A stretch of DNA of 64,000 nt from Bradyrhizobium sp. Ghvi (GCF_900115265.1 NZ_FOVU01000004.1:62001-126000), one strand, 5' to 3'. Numbered from the stretch's first letter, positions 14,550-23,040 are shown. Notes: generated from the sequence alone by a model not told the origin. Numbers and translations: made by a program.

Positions 14550-15302
14550 TTATCCTTGCCCAAGCTGCACGTCGCGATCCACCGCGATCCATGTCGTCTT
14601 CGCCACGGCCAGCAATCTCCCAGCTTTGTCACGCAGCGCGGCCTCGGCGGTGCGCTTGCGGCCGTCGCGGCCGGTGGGCCAGGCGGTGATGATGCAGCGG
14701 TCGCCTGGTCGGGGCCGGGACTCGATGCGCGCTGCCATCCGTCCGAGCAGGAGCGGGGTTCGGTCGATAGCGCTGTTCTGCGGATCGCAATTGCAGGCAA
14801 AGCCTGTGGGACAATCGAGCGCCGACCAGAGAAACTCCGGCGCGACCAGACCGTCCTCGGCGGCGAGATTGGGATCAGGCGTCCAGCTCGCGGCGAGAAC
14901 GGGCGTGTGTGCGTGTCGTCCGAGCGGGCCCGCGAAAATGCGCAGGCCATCGCCCTCGGCCCTGGCGGGGCCACAGACGAAGCAGGTCGGCAGGGGATGC
15001 TCGTGCGGCTTGACCAGTGTCAGCAATTCAGCGGCGCGGGCTTCCTCGAAGCTGGCTGTTTCCAGTCGCGCAAGCTCGACCACCATCGCGCGTCCGGTCG
15101 CGACGAGTTTGGCGCGGTCGCGAAGCTCCCACGTGCCGTCGTCGGTCGCGCTTGCCGCGAGCGGCGTGTCCAGGGGAGGCGGTGCGCGCAGCGTCACTTC
15201 GGCGCCGCCGGAAATGTACTGGGCCAAGCGGCCGCAGACATAGCCGCCGTTGCCGGAGTTCGGCGGGCCGCAATAGCGCTTGTCGATGATGATCTCGGTC
15301 AA
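14550..15302 (-). CDS. Hotdog-fold thioesterase-like protein
   Basis: A 250-residue protein with two hotdog-like halves. The first has SGNGGYVCGRLA, typical of tandem-hotdog acyl-CoA thioesterase-like proteins. The middle carries the conserved block TCFVCGPARAEGDGLRIFAG, and the second half ends LAVAKTTWIAVDRD. An acyl-CoA substrate is likely from the fold, but none can be named. The start is TTG at 15302, about ten bases after AGGAGG; I see no better ATG. It lies 31 bases from the quinone oxidoreductase gene upstream on the same strand and may belong to its transcript. Confidence 0.7.
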   Translation of the reverse strand: MTEIIIDKRYCGPPNSGNGGYVCGRLAQYISGGAEVTLRAPPPLDTPLAASATDDGTWELRDRAKLVATGRAMVVELARLETASFEEARAAELLTLVKPHEHPLPTCFVCGPARAEGDGLRIFAGPLGRHAHTPVLAASWTPDPNLAAEDGLVAPEFLWSALDCPTGFACNCDPQNSAIDRTPLLLGRMAARIESRPRPGDRCIITAWPTGRDGRKRTAEAALRDKAGRLLAVAKTTWIAVDRDVQLGQG

Positions 15303-15333
15303 AGCTTACCTTCCTCCTGGCCCGCCGCGCACT

Positions 15334-16311
15334 CTATCGGATCTTGAGCACAATTCTTCCCTGAACCGTCCGGCTGGCCACGGCGCGCATGGCTTCACGG
15401 GCCTCCTCCAAAGGGAGAATGCGATCGATGTGCGGGCGGATTGCTCCTTCGGCCAGCAATTGCATCAGCGTGTTGTTCATGCGCGCGGCCTCGGCGGGAA
15501 ATTTTTCCGCCCAGGCGCCGACGAAAACGCCGATGATGGCGTAGTTCTTCAGCAGCGGCAGGTTCATCGCGATCTGTGGAATCTCGCCGCTGGTGAAGCC
15601 GATCGGCATCAGCCGCCCGCCCCAGTTCATCAGTCGCGCCATCTGCTCGAAGATCGCACCGCCGATGTTGTCGAAGCCGATATCGAGGCCTTGACCAGAG
15701 GTGATCGACTTGATCCGGTCGCGCAGATCCTCGCTGCGATAATTGACGATCTCGCCGGCGCCATAGCTGCGCACCAGCGCGGCCTTGTCGTCGGAGCCGA
15801 CGCCCGCGACGACGCGCAGGCCCAGATGGTGGGCGAGATCGACGGCGGCAAGCCCGACGCCGCCGGCTGCGCCCGTGATGAACACGGTTTCGCCGGCTTG
15901 CGCGCGGGCGCGATCGACCAGCGCATAAAAGGCCGTGCCGTAGACGTGCAGCACGGTCGCTGCCGCCTCGAACGCGACGTCATCAGGCAGGCGCACGCTC
16001 TTCGATTCCTTGGCGATCATCCGTTCGGCGTAGCCGCCGGTCCAGCTGCTGCACGCCACGCGATCGCCGGGGGCGAATGTTGTGACTTTCTCGCCGATGG
16101 CAACGACGACACCGGAGGCTTCCGTGCCTGGCACGAACGGCAGGGATGGCCGCATCTGGTAGAGGCCCGACACCAGCAACTGGTCCATGAAGCTCACGGA
16201 GGCCGCATGGACATCGATGAGGATCTCGTCATCCGCCGGCTTCGGCGCGGCGATCTCACCGAGGCGCAAATCCTGCGGTCCGCTGAAGGAGCTGCACAGC
16301 ACGGCTCTCAT
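15334..16311 (-). CDS. Zinc-independent medium-chain reductase, NADPH:quinone oxidoreductase type
   Basis: A 325-residue MDR-family oxidoreductase. The N-terminal GroES-like part has VPGTEASGVVVAIG. The Rossmann motif is FITGAAGGVGLAAVDLA near residue 140, and it is followed by GSDDKAALVRSYGAGEIVNYR, typical of NADPH-binding quinone oxidoreductases. No cysteine cluster for structural zinc is seen. The substrate is unknown. Its start overlaps the stop of the LuxR-type gene by four bases, which indicates translational coupling within an mddA-luxR-qor operon. Confidence 0.85.
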   Translation of the reverse strand: MRAVLCSSFSGPQDLRLGEIAAPKPADDEILIDVHAASVSFMDQLLVSGLYQMRPSLPFVPGTEASGVVVAIGEKVTTFAPGDRVACSSWTGGYAERMIAKESKSVRLPDDVAFEAAATVLHVYGTAFYALVDRARAQAGETVFITGAAGGVGLAAVDLAHHLGLRVVAGVGSDDKAALVRSYGAGEIVNYRSEDLRDRIKSITSGQGLDIGFDNIGGAIFEQMARLMNWGGRLMPIGFTSGEIPQIAMNLPLLKNYAIIGVFVGAWAEKFPAEAARMNNTLMQLLAEGAIRPHIDRILPLEEAREAMRAVASRTVQGRIVLKIR

Positions 16312-16946
16312 CGCACGTCTCCCATGTCGCGCAATGGCGTCGCATATCCCGCGACGAGCTTGACGAAATCGGCCTGCCGCGCGGCGCCGGTTTTTTCAAA
16401 CAGGCGATTGACGTGCGTCCTGACCGTCGTGTTGGCGACGCCGAGCGCTGCGGCCACTTCGGGAACGCCGCCGAGTTCGACGATCGCGAGCAGCACGCGC
16501 AACTCGGCCGGCGTCAGTTTGAAGGCCTTGCCGATCACCTCCGAGCGGGGTGGGATCGTCAGCGCCACCTTGCGCACGAACAAGGCTGCGACGGCGCCGT
16601 AGGCGGCCCCCGCACGACGGCGCGGACCTGATGTCAACGGCAAGGCGTGGGCGACATAGCGTTGCCCATCGATCCCGATCATCGGCACGGCTACGCCGTT
16701 GGCGTCGAGGGCAGATGTGAGGGCGAGCCGCAGGGTTCGGTCGACGATGAGATCGCGGGCCGTCAGCCGGCCACGCGTCTCGTACAGGATATCGTGCGCG
16801 TCGAGAATGACTTGCCCAGCCGTATTCGTGTGCATGAGACGCGCCTCTGTGTCGAGGAGATAGAGACCGATGTCGAGCCCATCGAGCGTGTCGGCCAGGC
16901 TGGCGGCCTCCGCAGACATTTGGGGGACGGGAAACATTGCGTTCAT
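16308..16946 (-). CDS. LuxR-family regulator with PAS-like N-terminus
   Basis: A 212-residue transcription factor. Residues about 15-130 look like a PAS-type sensor (GLDIGLYLLDTEARLMHTN). Residues about 145-205 are a LuxR-type helix-turn-helix: KLTPAELRVLLAIVELGG then VAAALGVANTTVRTHVNRLFEKTGAARQADFVKL. There is no receiver domain. It overlaps the upstream methyltransferase gene (ATGA) and the downstream oxidoreductase gene by four bases each, so it is co-translated with them and probably regulates its own operon or a related pathway (inference). Confidence 0.85.
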   Translation of the reverse strand: MNAMFPVPQMSAEAASLADTLDGLDIGLYLLDTEARLMHTNTAGQVILDAHDILYETRGRLTARDLIVDRTLRLALTSALDANGVAVPMIGIDGQRYVAHALPLTSGPRRRAGAAYGAVAALFVRKVALTIPPRSEVIGKAFKLTPAELRVLLAIVELGGVPEVAAALGVANTTVRTHVNRLFEKTGAARQADFVKLVAGYATPLRDMGDVR

Positions 16947-17698
16947 CTGGCCGCTCCTTCCGTCTGGCGGCGAACGAACAGACGCGGCAGCAGCATGGGA
17001 ACGCGGCGGCGATAGTCGCGATAGCTCGCGCCGAACATCGCAATCAGGTCGCGTTCCTCGAATTGCAAAGCGACGAGGATGTAGACAGTGTTGGCGAGCG
17101 CGAACAGCAGATGGCCGATCGTCATCTCGGGCGTCGCCCAGAACGCGAGCAGAAAGCCAAGCATGATCGGATGCCGGACGATCTTGTAGAGCAGGGGTGT
17201 CCGGAAGGACTGAGCCGGCATCTCAGCTCCGCGCCAGGCGACGAAAGCCTGGCGCAGGCCGAACAGATCGAAATGATCGATCATGTGGGTCGAGGCGAAT
17301 GCGATCAGCCAGCCGAGCCAATGTGCTGACGTCAGCAGCCCGGCCGCAAGGCCTTCAGTCTGCCAGATCACAGTCGGGATCGGGCGCCACTGCCAGAACA
17401 GCAGGAGTAGGATCAAGCTGGAGAGCAGCACATAGGTGCTGCGCTGGCAGGCCGCGGGAAGGAATTGGGCCGACCAACGCTTGAAGGCCGGGCGCGCCAT
17501 CACGCTGTGCTGGAGGGCAAACAGGCTCATCAGCAAGAGGTTGACTACGACGGCCTCGGCCAAATTCGAGGAGCTGCCGACGTCGATCGACTTCGGCACG
17601 ACATAATTGCCGACGAAACCGAGGGCATAGAGAAACGAGAGCGTGAACAGAGCGTAGCTTACGAGGGCGTAGAGCAGGATCAGGACGCGCGAGACCAT
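16943..17698 (-). CDS. mddA: Methanethiol S-methyltransferase-like membrane protein (MddA type)
   Basis: A 251-residue polytopic membrane protein of the isoprenylcysteine-methyltransferase/NnrU fold. MddA makes dimethyl sulfide from methanethiol and S-adenosylmethionine, and an MddA from Bradyrhizobium diazoefficiens has been characterised. Family features here are five hydrophobic segments, LQHSVMARPAFKRW, HMIDHFDLFGLRQ, the SAM-site run LYKIVRHPIMLGFLLAFW and EERDLIAMFGASYRDYRRRVP at the C-terminus. Start ATG 17698 (MVSRVL) directly precedes the first membrane helix; the frame upstream to 17782 is unlike the family. It heads the operon with luxR and the oxidoreductase. Confidence 0.8.
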   Translation of the reverse strand: MVSRVLILLYALVSYALFTLSFLYALGFVGNYVVPKSIDVGSSSNLAEAVVVNLLLMSLFALQHSVMARPAFKRWSAQFLPAACQRSTYVLLSSLILLLLFWQWRPIPTVIWQTEGLAAGLLTSAHWLGWLIAFASTHMIDHFDLFGLRQAFVAWRGAEMPAQSFRTPLLYKIVRHPIMLGFLLAFWATPEMTIGHLLFALANTVYILVALQFEERDLIAMFGASYRDYRRRVPMLLPRLFVRRQTEGAAR

Positions 17699-17708
17699 GT
17701 TTTTTCCT

Positions 17709-17783
17709 ATTGTGCCAGATGCAGCGGTGCCGCATGCAGGAGCCTGAATCGCTCGCAGGCGAAGGGGCTCGATCTGGCGCAAT
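17709..17783. promoter_or_regulatory. Inverted repeats in the divergent mddA / BTAD-hydrolase promoter region
   Basis: ATTGTGCCAGAT at 17709-17720 and ATCTGGCGCAAT at 17772-17783 are inverted copies that match at 11 of 12 positions, about 50 bases apart in the 136-base gap between two divergent operons. They are candidate operator half-sites for the adjacent BTAD regulator or the LuxR protein. No binding evidence is available. Confidence 0.5.
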
Positions 17784-17834
17784 GACTAATGTCCGACCGT
17801 CCCCTGTGCGTCCCCCGAGTGGAGGAAGGATTCC

Positions 17835-19379
17835 ATGACGGCTTTCTCGCTTGGGACGTTCGGGTTCCCCGAGGTCCACGCCGACGGCCGCGCGGTCAAG
17901 CTGGCCTTGCGCAAGGGGCTTGCGCTGCTGGTCTATCTTGCCGAGGCCAAGGGCACCGTCGCCCGGGACGTGATTGCCACGCAGCTATGGCCCGAGGCCG
18001 ACCGCGAGACCGGCCTGGCGCGCTTGCGGCGGCTGCTTCATCGTATCGAGCTCGCGCTTGGCGAGCCGGTGTTCGAGACCGACCGCACCAGCGTGCGCTG
18101 GTCTCCGGTGGTCGAACTGACGATCGATACGCACCTGTTCGAAAGGGCGTGCGACCGCGGCGCGTTTGAGGAAGCCTCTCAGATCTATCGGGGCGACTTC
18201 CTTGCGGGCTTCTCACCGGAGGATTCTCCCGAATTCGACGATTGGGCGTTCTTTCGCCGTGAGGCGCTGCGGGGACGGCTCGTGCATGCGCTGGAGCGGC
18301 TGGTGCAGGACAAGAATGCCGCCGGAGATCATATGGCTGCGACCGTGCATGCGCGCCGTCTGGTCGAGCTCGATCCGCTCAGTGAAGTCTATGGCCGGCA
18401 TCTGATCCGCAGCCTGTTGCTGTCAGGTGACCGCAGCGCGGCGGAGCGGCATCACGCCGCGCTGACGCAGCGGCTGCGCGACGAGCTCGACGTCGCGCCG
18501 GAAGCGGAGACCGAGGCGCTGCTGAGCCCCGCTGCCGCGGCGCAGGCTGTGCCGACGACGCGCTACGTCAAGGGCTCAGGCGTACATCTGGCCTATCAGA
18601 CCTATGGTAACGGGCCGCTCGATATCCTGGTCATGCCGGGCTTCGTCTCGCATGTGGAGCGCGCCTGGGAGCATCCCGCCAGCCGCACGTTCCTGGCGTC
18701 GTTGATGAAGCTCGGGCGCTTGATCGTGTTCGATCGCCGCGGCATCGGGCTGTCGGACCGGGTTGGATCGGCGCCTGATATCGACGTCACCGCGGAGGAT
18801 ATCGGCACCGTGCTGCAGGCGGCGGGCTCGCGCCGCGTCGTGCTGTTCGGTGCGTCCGAGTGCGGGCCGGCTTGCGTCAAGTTCGCAGTGGACCAGCCGC
18901 GTCGCGTCGCCGGCCTCATTCTGTTCGGCGCATTGGCAAAAGGCTGCTGGGCGGAGGACTACCCGCATGCGCTGCGTGCCGGCCAGTATGATGCGTGGAG
19001 CAAGCATCTCGTCACCCAATGGGGCGGCCCGGTCGGGATCGAAGCCTTTGCACCGAGCCTTGCCGGTGATCCGCAGGCGCGCGCCTGGTGGGCGGGGCTG
19101 CTGCGCGCGGCCTCCAGCCCCGGCGGCATCTCGGCCGTGCTGGACGCGTTTCGCGACGCCGACGTGCGGCACCTGCTGTCGCAAATCACCGTGCCGACGC
19201 TGGTGCTGCACCGGCGCGGCGACAAGGCTGTTCGGATCGCGGCGGGCCGCGACGTCGCGAGCCGGATTCCGGGCGCGCGATTCGTCGAGCTCGACGGTCA
19301 TGATCACTGGTTCTTTGCCGGCGATCAGCGGCCGGTGCTGGAAGCGATCGGGCAGTTCGTAGAAGAAATGAAGCGATAG
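17835..19379 (+). CDS. BTAD/SARP-type regulator fused to an alpha/beta hydrolase
   Basis: A 514-residue fusion. Residues about 1-95 look like a winged-helix DNA-binding domain (KLALRKGLALLVYLAEAKG then LARLRRLLHRIELALG). Residues about 100-240 are a bacterial transcriptional activator domain with TPR-like helices (LVHALERLVQDKNAAGDH, RRLVELDPLSEVYGRHLI). Residues about 248-514 are an alpha/beta hydrolase: nucleophile Ser in FGASECGPA (near 341), an acidic residue in LHRRGDKAVR and His in LDGHDHWFF (near 488). The catalytic set appears complete, so the domain could hydrolyse or sense a small ester or thioester. GGAGGAAGG precedes the ATG. It faces the mddA operon. Confidence 0.85.
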   Translation: MTAFSLGTFGFPEVHADGRAVKLALRKGLALLVYLAEAKGTVARDVIATQLWPEADRETGLARLRRLLHRIELALGEPVFETDRTSVRWSPVVELTIDTHLFERACDRGAFEEASQIYRGDFLAGFSPEDSPEFDDWAFFRREALRGRLVHALERLVQDKNAAGDHMAATVHARRLVELDPLSEVYGRHLIRSLLLSGDRSAAERHHAALTQRLRDELDVAPEAETEALLSPAAAAQAVPTTRYVKGSGVHLAYQTYGNGPLDILVMPGFVSHVERAWEHPASRTFLASLMKLGRLIVFDRRGIGLSDRVGSAPDIDVTAEDIGTVLQAAGSRRVVLFGASECGPACVKFAVDQPRRVAGLILFGALAKGCWAEDYPHALRAGQYDAWSKHLVTQWGGPVGIEAFAPSLAGDPQARAWWAGLLRAASSPGGISAVLDAFRDADVRHLLSQITVPTLVLHRRGDKAVRIAAGRDVASRIPGARFVELDGHDHWFFAGDQRPVLEAIGQFVEEMKR

Positions 19380-19416
19380 AGTTCGGTCAACCTACGGGAC
19401 TACGGGGCAGCGAAGA

Positions 19417-20070
19417 TCACACCGTCTCCAGCTGATCCGCTCCGCGCCTCTTCCTGGCCTTGGTCAGGTTGAGCAGGGGACCGGCCGTGAGCGCTGCCGT
19501 ATCGGCGACGCCCGGATCGCGCGAGATCATCGCGGCAACGATCGCACCATCGATGATGAGGCCGAGCTGGTGTGCGAGCACGGCGGGCTCGGTCGATCCG
19601 AGCTCACCGGCGAGTTTTTCGATGTGGGCGAGCACGATCTTCTTGTGCTTGAGCGCGATGGTGCGGAATTGCTTGGCGTCCTTGTCATGCTCGCCGACGG
19701 CGTTGATGAAGGGGCAGCCGTAGAAGCGCTCTTCGGCAAACCAGCTCTTCAGCGTCGGGAAGATGCGCGTGAGTTTCGCCTGGGCATCGCCGCCACCTTG
19801 CTCCATGGCGCCGATGAACCATTCGCGCCACTGCCTGCCTTCGCGCTCCAGCACCGCGTTGACCAGGTTGGTCTTGGAGCCGAACAACTTATAGAGCGTG
19901 GTCTTGGCAGTGCCGGCTTCCTCGATGATCGCATCGATGCCGGTGGCGTTGATGCCGTTCTTGCAGAACAGATGCGATGCGGCACTGAGCAGGCGCCCGC
20001 GCGCGGATTCGTCGTCGCCTGTGCCGGCGTGGGGCGAACTGGAATTCTTCTTCGATGAAGCTTTTGCCAT
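19417..20070 (-). CDS. TetR/AcrR-family transcriptional repressor
   Basis: A 217-residue regulator with the N-terminal TetR helix-turn-helix (LLSAASHLFCKNGINATGID then AGTAKTTLYKLFGSKTNLV, residues about 27-70) and a divergent C-terminal ligand domain with the family-like run FYGCPFINAVGEHDKDAKQF. A strong palindrome sits 12 bases upstream of its ATG, which suggests autorepression. It is divergent from the OsmC operon, so it may also influence that promoter. The ligand cannot be inferred. Confidence 0.9.
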   Translation of the reverse strand: MAKASSKKNSSSPHAGTGDDESARGRLLSAASHLFCKNGINATGIDAIIEEAGTAKTTLYKLFGSKTNLVNAVLEREGRQWREWFIGAMEQGGGDAQAKLTRIFPTLKSWFAEERFYGCPFINAVGEHDKDAKQFRTIALKHKKIVLAHIEKLAGELGSTEPAVLAHQLGLIIDGAIVAAMISRDPGVADTAALTAGPLLNLTKARKRRGADQLETV

Positions 20071-20082
20071 GAGTGCAAACTT

Positions 20083-20096
20083 ACCTGCTGGCAGGT
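20083..20096. promoter_or_regulatory. Candidate TetR operator
   Basis: ACCTGCTGGCAGGT is a perfect 6-base inverted repeat around a 2-base centre, placed just upstream of the TetR gene start on its coding side and in the gap shared with the OsmC operon. Operators of this sequence type are common for TetR-family proteins. Confidence 0.65.
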
Positions 20097-20245
20097 CGCA
20101 TCAGCAAGACGCATCTGTTCGGCGCCGAAAAGATTCGCATGGGGATGCGCATCTGCATCGCCTTTGAGCAAAGCGTGGCCAGTCAATCCGCAGACAGGCG
20201 ATGCTAAGCGGCTCCAATGTCTCGTTTTTCGATTCTGGCCGGCTC

Positions 20246-20261
20246 TGGCACGCTCCATGCA
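20246..20261 (+). promoter_or_regulatory. Sigma-54 promoter upstream of the OsmC operon
   Basis: TGGCACGCTCCATGCA has the invariant GG and GC separated by exactly ten bases and matches the consensus -24/-12 boxes except for A in place of the first T of TTGC. It matches the promoter of the cyanate operon at 25086-25101 in 13 of 15 positions. It lies about 55 bases before the OsmC start codon. Confidence 0.75.
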
Positions 20262-20316
20262 AGAAAACAGACCGTTCGGTATCCTGCCGATTTCCACTTC
20301 TGCCAGGGAGAAGATG

Positions 20317-20859
20317 ATGACTGCCGTCGTTCAAAAGACAGTGCTGACGGGTTGCCTCGCGCCCATCGACAAGAATGGCCTCGAGCAACTGATCGCGAGC
20401 GGCAAGGCCAATCCGAAGGTCGTCAAGACCTTGAAATGCAAGACGGTCGCGGAAGGCAAATTCCGCCACGCCAACTACATTCGCAATCTGCCGCCCTACA
20501 TCGTCGACGAGCCGCCGGGTCTTCTGGGTGACGACACCGCGCCCAATCCGTCGGAGGCTTCGCTCGCCGCGCTCGGCTCCTGCCTTGCCGTCGGCCTGCA
20601 CGCCAACGCCGTGCATCGCGGCTGGATCGTCAACAAGCTCGAGCTCGAGCTCGAAGGCGACCTCAACATCACCGCGGTGTGGGGCACCGGCGACGTCTCC
20701 GACAAGCCGGTCGGCTTCACCGATGTCCGCGTCAAGGTCGACATGGAATGCGAGGGCATCTCGCCGGACGAGATCAACGCGCTGGTCGCCCATGTGAAGA
20801 AATGGTCGCCGGTCGCCAACACTTTCACCCGCCCGGTCAATCTCGAGGTCGGCATCTAG
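20317..20859 (+). CDS. OsmC family protein
   Basis: A 180-residue protein of the OsmC/Ohr fold. Family members are thiol-dependent peroxidases or related redox proteins. The conserved central helix with its cysteine is present in NPSEASLAALGSCLAVGLHA, and the C-terminal half has GFTDVRVKVDMECEGISPDE. The second catalytic cysteine typical of Ohr is not at an obvious position (a single Cys in MECEG), so peroxidase activity is uncertain. AGGGAG lies six bases before ATG 20317 and three before ATG 20314; I take 20317. It is first in an operon with the dehydrogenase-like and rhodanese genes. Confidence 0.85.
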   Translation: MTAVVQKTVLTGCLAPIDKNGLEQLIASGKANPKVVKTLKCKTVAEGKFRHANYIRNLPPYIVDEPPGLLGDDTAPNPSEASLAALGSCLAVGLHANAVHRGWIVNKLELELEGDLNITAVWGTGDVSDKPVGFTDVRVKVDMECEGISPDEINALVAHVKKWSPVANTFTRPVNLEVGI

Positions 20860-20897
20860 GGCCCACGGCAGCAGGACATCAGGTGCGGGAGACGATC

Positions 20898-22031
20898 ATG
20901 GGTTCACTGGCGATATCGCGGACCGAAAATTTGGATCAGCCCGCACCGTCCATTGTGGGCGAGGTGGCGCGGATCGCACGCGAGCAGCTCGCGCCGCTGG
21001 CCTCCGGCATCGACGACGGCACGGTCTATCCGGCCGAGGTGCTGCGTGCGTTCGGCGCGGTCGGCGCCTGGGGCAGTCACGTGCCTCAGGAGGGCCCTGC
21101 GGATTTGCGCTGTGCCATCCAGGCGATGGCGGCGATCGGCGAAGTCTGCGGCAGCACGGCCTTCATGGCCTGGTGCCAGAACACGCTGGTCTGGTACGCC
21201 GCCAATTCGACCAACGTGAAGCTGGCCAAACGCTTTGGCGATGCCTTCTCGACCGGCCGCGTGCTCGGCGGCACCGGGCTCTCCAATCCCATGAAGAGCT
21301 TCTTCGGCATCGAGAAGCTGAAACTGAAGGGACGCAAGGTCGAGGGCGGCTACATCGTGCGCGGTGCGCTGCCCTGGGTCTCCAATTTGGGTCCGGACCA
21401 TTATTTCGGCACGATCTTCGAGCGAGAGGACGACAAGGGCACCGCAAGTGGCGGGTCCGGGACCGTCATGTTCCTGGCCGACTGCTCCGACCCTGCGATC
21501 ACGCTGACGCCGTGCAAGCCGTTTCTCGCCATGGACGGCACCGGAACCTATGGCGTGCAGTTTCGCGAGCCGTTCGTGCCCGACGAATTGATTCTGGCCG
21601 ATCCCGCCGAACCTTTCGTCAAGAAGATCCGCGCCGGCTTCATCCTGCTCCAGGCCGGGATGGCGCTCGGCGTCATCAGGGACTGCATCAACATCATGGA
21701 CGAGGTCGGCAATCCGCTCGGTCACATCAATCGCTATCTGCCGCAACAGCCGGTGCATTTCCGCGATCTCGCGAGCGAGCTCGAGGCCGAGACCATGGCA
21801 CTGGCGCGCGATCCCTACAATGAAGAGGAGACCTATTGGCGCAAGGTGATTGCGCTCCGCCTTCGTGCCGGCGAAGCCAGCGTCGCGGCGGCCCATGCAG
21901 CGATGCTGCATTGTGGCGCACGCGGCTATCTCAGGAGCCACCGCGCGCAGCGTCGCCTGCGCGAGGCCTATTTCGTCGCGATCGTCACGCCTGCCACCAA
22001 GCAGTTGCGCAAGATGCTCGCCGAGTCCTGA
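20898..22031 (+). CDS. Acyl-CoA dehydrogenase family flavoprotein
   Basis: A 377-residue protein with the acyl-CoA dehydrogenase fold: an N-terminal helical part (IAREQLAPLASGIDDG, QAMAAIGEVCGSTAFMAWC), a beta domain (VEGGYIVRGALPWVSNLGPD) and a C-terminal helical bundle (AAHAAMLHCGARGYLRSHRAQRRLREAYF). Many relatives outside fatty-acid catabolism are flavin-dependent monooxygenase or desulfurisation-type proteins (SfnB/DszC class), so a role in a sulfur compound pathway is possible given the neighbours. GGGAG precedes ATG 20898 at good distance. The substrate is unknown. Confidence 0.8.
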   Translation: MGSLAISRTENLDQPAPSIVGEVARIAREQLAPLASGIDDGTVYPAEVLRAFGAVGAWGSHVPQEGPADLRCAIQAMAAIGEVCGSTAFMAWCQNTLVWYAANSTNVKLAKRFGDAFSTGRVLGGTGLSNPMKSFFGIEKLKLKGRKVEGGYIVRGALPWVSNLGPDHYFGTIFEREDDKGTASGGSGTVMFLADCSDPAITLTPCKPFLAMDGTGTYGVQFREPFVPDELILADPAEPFVKKIRAGFILLQAGMALGVIRDCINIMDEVGNPLGHINRYLPQQPVHFRDLASELEAETMALARDPYNEEETYWRKVIALRLRAGEASVAAAHAAMLHCGARGYLRSHRAQRRLREAYFVAIVTPATKQLRKMLAES

Positions 22032-22082
22032 TCTTTTGCGAGTCCACCCCGAAAGACCCCCAACCTCAACGGAGAGGCTGCC

Positions 22083-22961
22083 ATGACTGACGTTCTGATC
22101 ACTGCCGTCGAACTCGCCGATCTCTTGAAGCTAGAGCCGTGTGTCGTGATCGACACCCGCAATCCCGATGCCTACGCCGCCGGACATCTCCCGGGCGCCG
22201 TCAACGTGCACGAGATCTTCACCTTCCTGGCGACCTCGACGCCGGAGGGCATCAGCGAGCTGAAGACGAAGTTCGCCGACGCTTTCGGCGCGGCCGGTCT
22301 CTCCGGCAAGGAGACAGTGGTGATCTACGAGCAGTCGATGAATTCCGGCTTCGGCCAGTCCTGCCGCGGCTATTACCTGCTCACCATGCTCGGCTATCCC
22401 AAGGTGAAGGTGCTGCACGGCGGCTTCGAGGCCTGGTCGGCCGCGGGCTTGCCGGTGACCAAGGATGTTCCGACACCGGCCAAGGCCTCGTTCGCGATCG
22501 TGCCCGAGGCGGGCGACATCCTGATCGACGCCAAGACCATGCTCGCGGCGGTCGGCAAGCCCGGCATCGCCATCCTCGATGTGCGCGATGTCGACGAGTG
22601 GATCGGCGACAGCTCCTCCCCGTACGGCAAGGATTTCTGCCCGCGCAAGGGCCGCATCCCCGGTGCCGTCTGGCTGGAATGGTACCGCATGATGAAGCCG
22701 ACTGCCGAAGGTCCGCGCTTCAAGTCCAAGGACGAGATCCTGGCGGAATGCGCTACCGTCGGCATCTCGCCGACGACGCCGGTTTATCTCTATTGCTTCA
22801 AGGGGGCTCGCGCCTCCAACACCTTCCTCGCGCTCAAGAACGCCGGCGTGAAGGACGTGCGGATGTATTTCGGCTCCTGGAACGAATGGTCGCGCGATCC
22901 CTCGCTGCCGATCGAGCAGGGGCTGCCGATCGCAACAGGCGTGACCACCAGGGCGGCCTGA
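22083..22961 (+). CDS. Two-domain rhodanese sulfurtransferase
   Basis: A 292-residue thiosulfate:cyanide or 3-mercaptopyruvate-type sulfurtransferase. The N-terminal inactive rhodanese domain (VVIDTRNPDAYAAGHLPGAV) is followed by a catalytic domain (IAILDVRDVDEWIG, KGRIPGAVWLEWYRMM) whose persulfide cysteine is Cys238 in LYCFKGARASN. Known enzymes of this fold can turn cyanide into thiocyanate. It is the last gene of the OsmC / dehydrogenase / rhodanese operon, 51 bases after the dehydrogenase stop, and a hairpin follows its end. Confidence 0.9.
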   Translation: MTDVLITAVELADLLKLEPCVVIDTRNPDAYAAGHLPGAVNVHEIFTFLATSTPEGISELKTKFADAFGAAGLSGKETVVIYEQSMNSGFGQSCRGYYLLTMLGYPKVKVLHGGFEAWSAAGLPVTKDVPTPAKASFAIVPEAGDILIDAKTMLAAVGKPGIAILDVRDVDEWIGDSSSPYGKDFCPRKGRIPGAVWLEWYRMMKPTAEGPRFKSKDEILAECATVGISPTTPVYLYCFKGARASNTFLALKNAGVKDVRMYFGSWNEWSRDPSLPIEQGLPIATGVTTRAA

Positions 22962-22988
22962 GCCGCCACGCGCCCGCAGAGTTCGGTC

Positions 22989-23011
22989 CACCTCTCCCTT
23001 CGGGAGAGGTG
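22989..23011. terminator. Hairpin between convergent genes
   Basis: CACCTCTCCC and GGGAGAGGTG pair perfectly around a three-base TTC loop. It lies between the stops of the rhodanese gene (+) and the sigma-54 activator (-) and could end both transcripts. No T-run follows, so termination is inferred. It also looks like a member of a dispersed repeat family. Confidence 0.5.
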
Positions 23012-23040
23012 TTCCCCGTCCCACATCGATCCGACCAAAA

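Noticed and set aside
20214..20225. TCTCGT half-site as a possible enhancer for the OsmC operon
   Set aside because: Only one half matches the ACGAnnTCTCGT repeat, and it is about 22 bases from the -24 box, too close for a sigma-54 enhancer.
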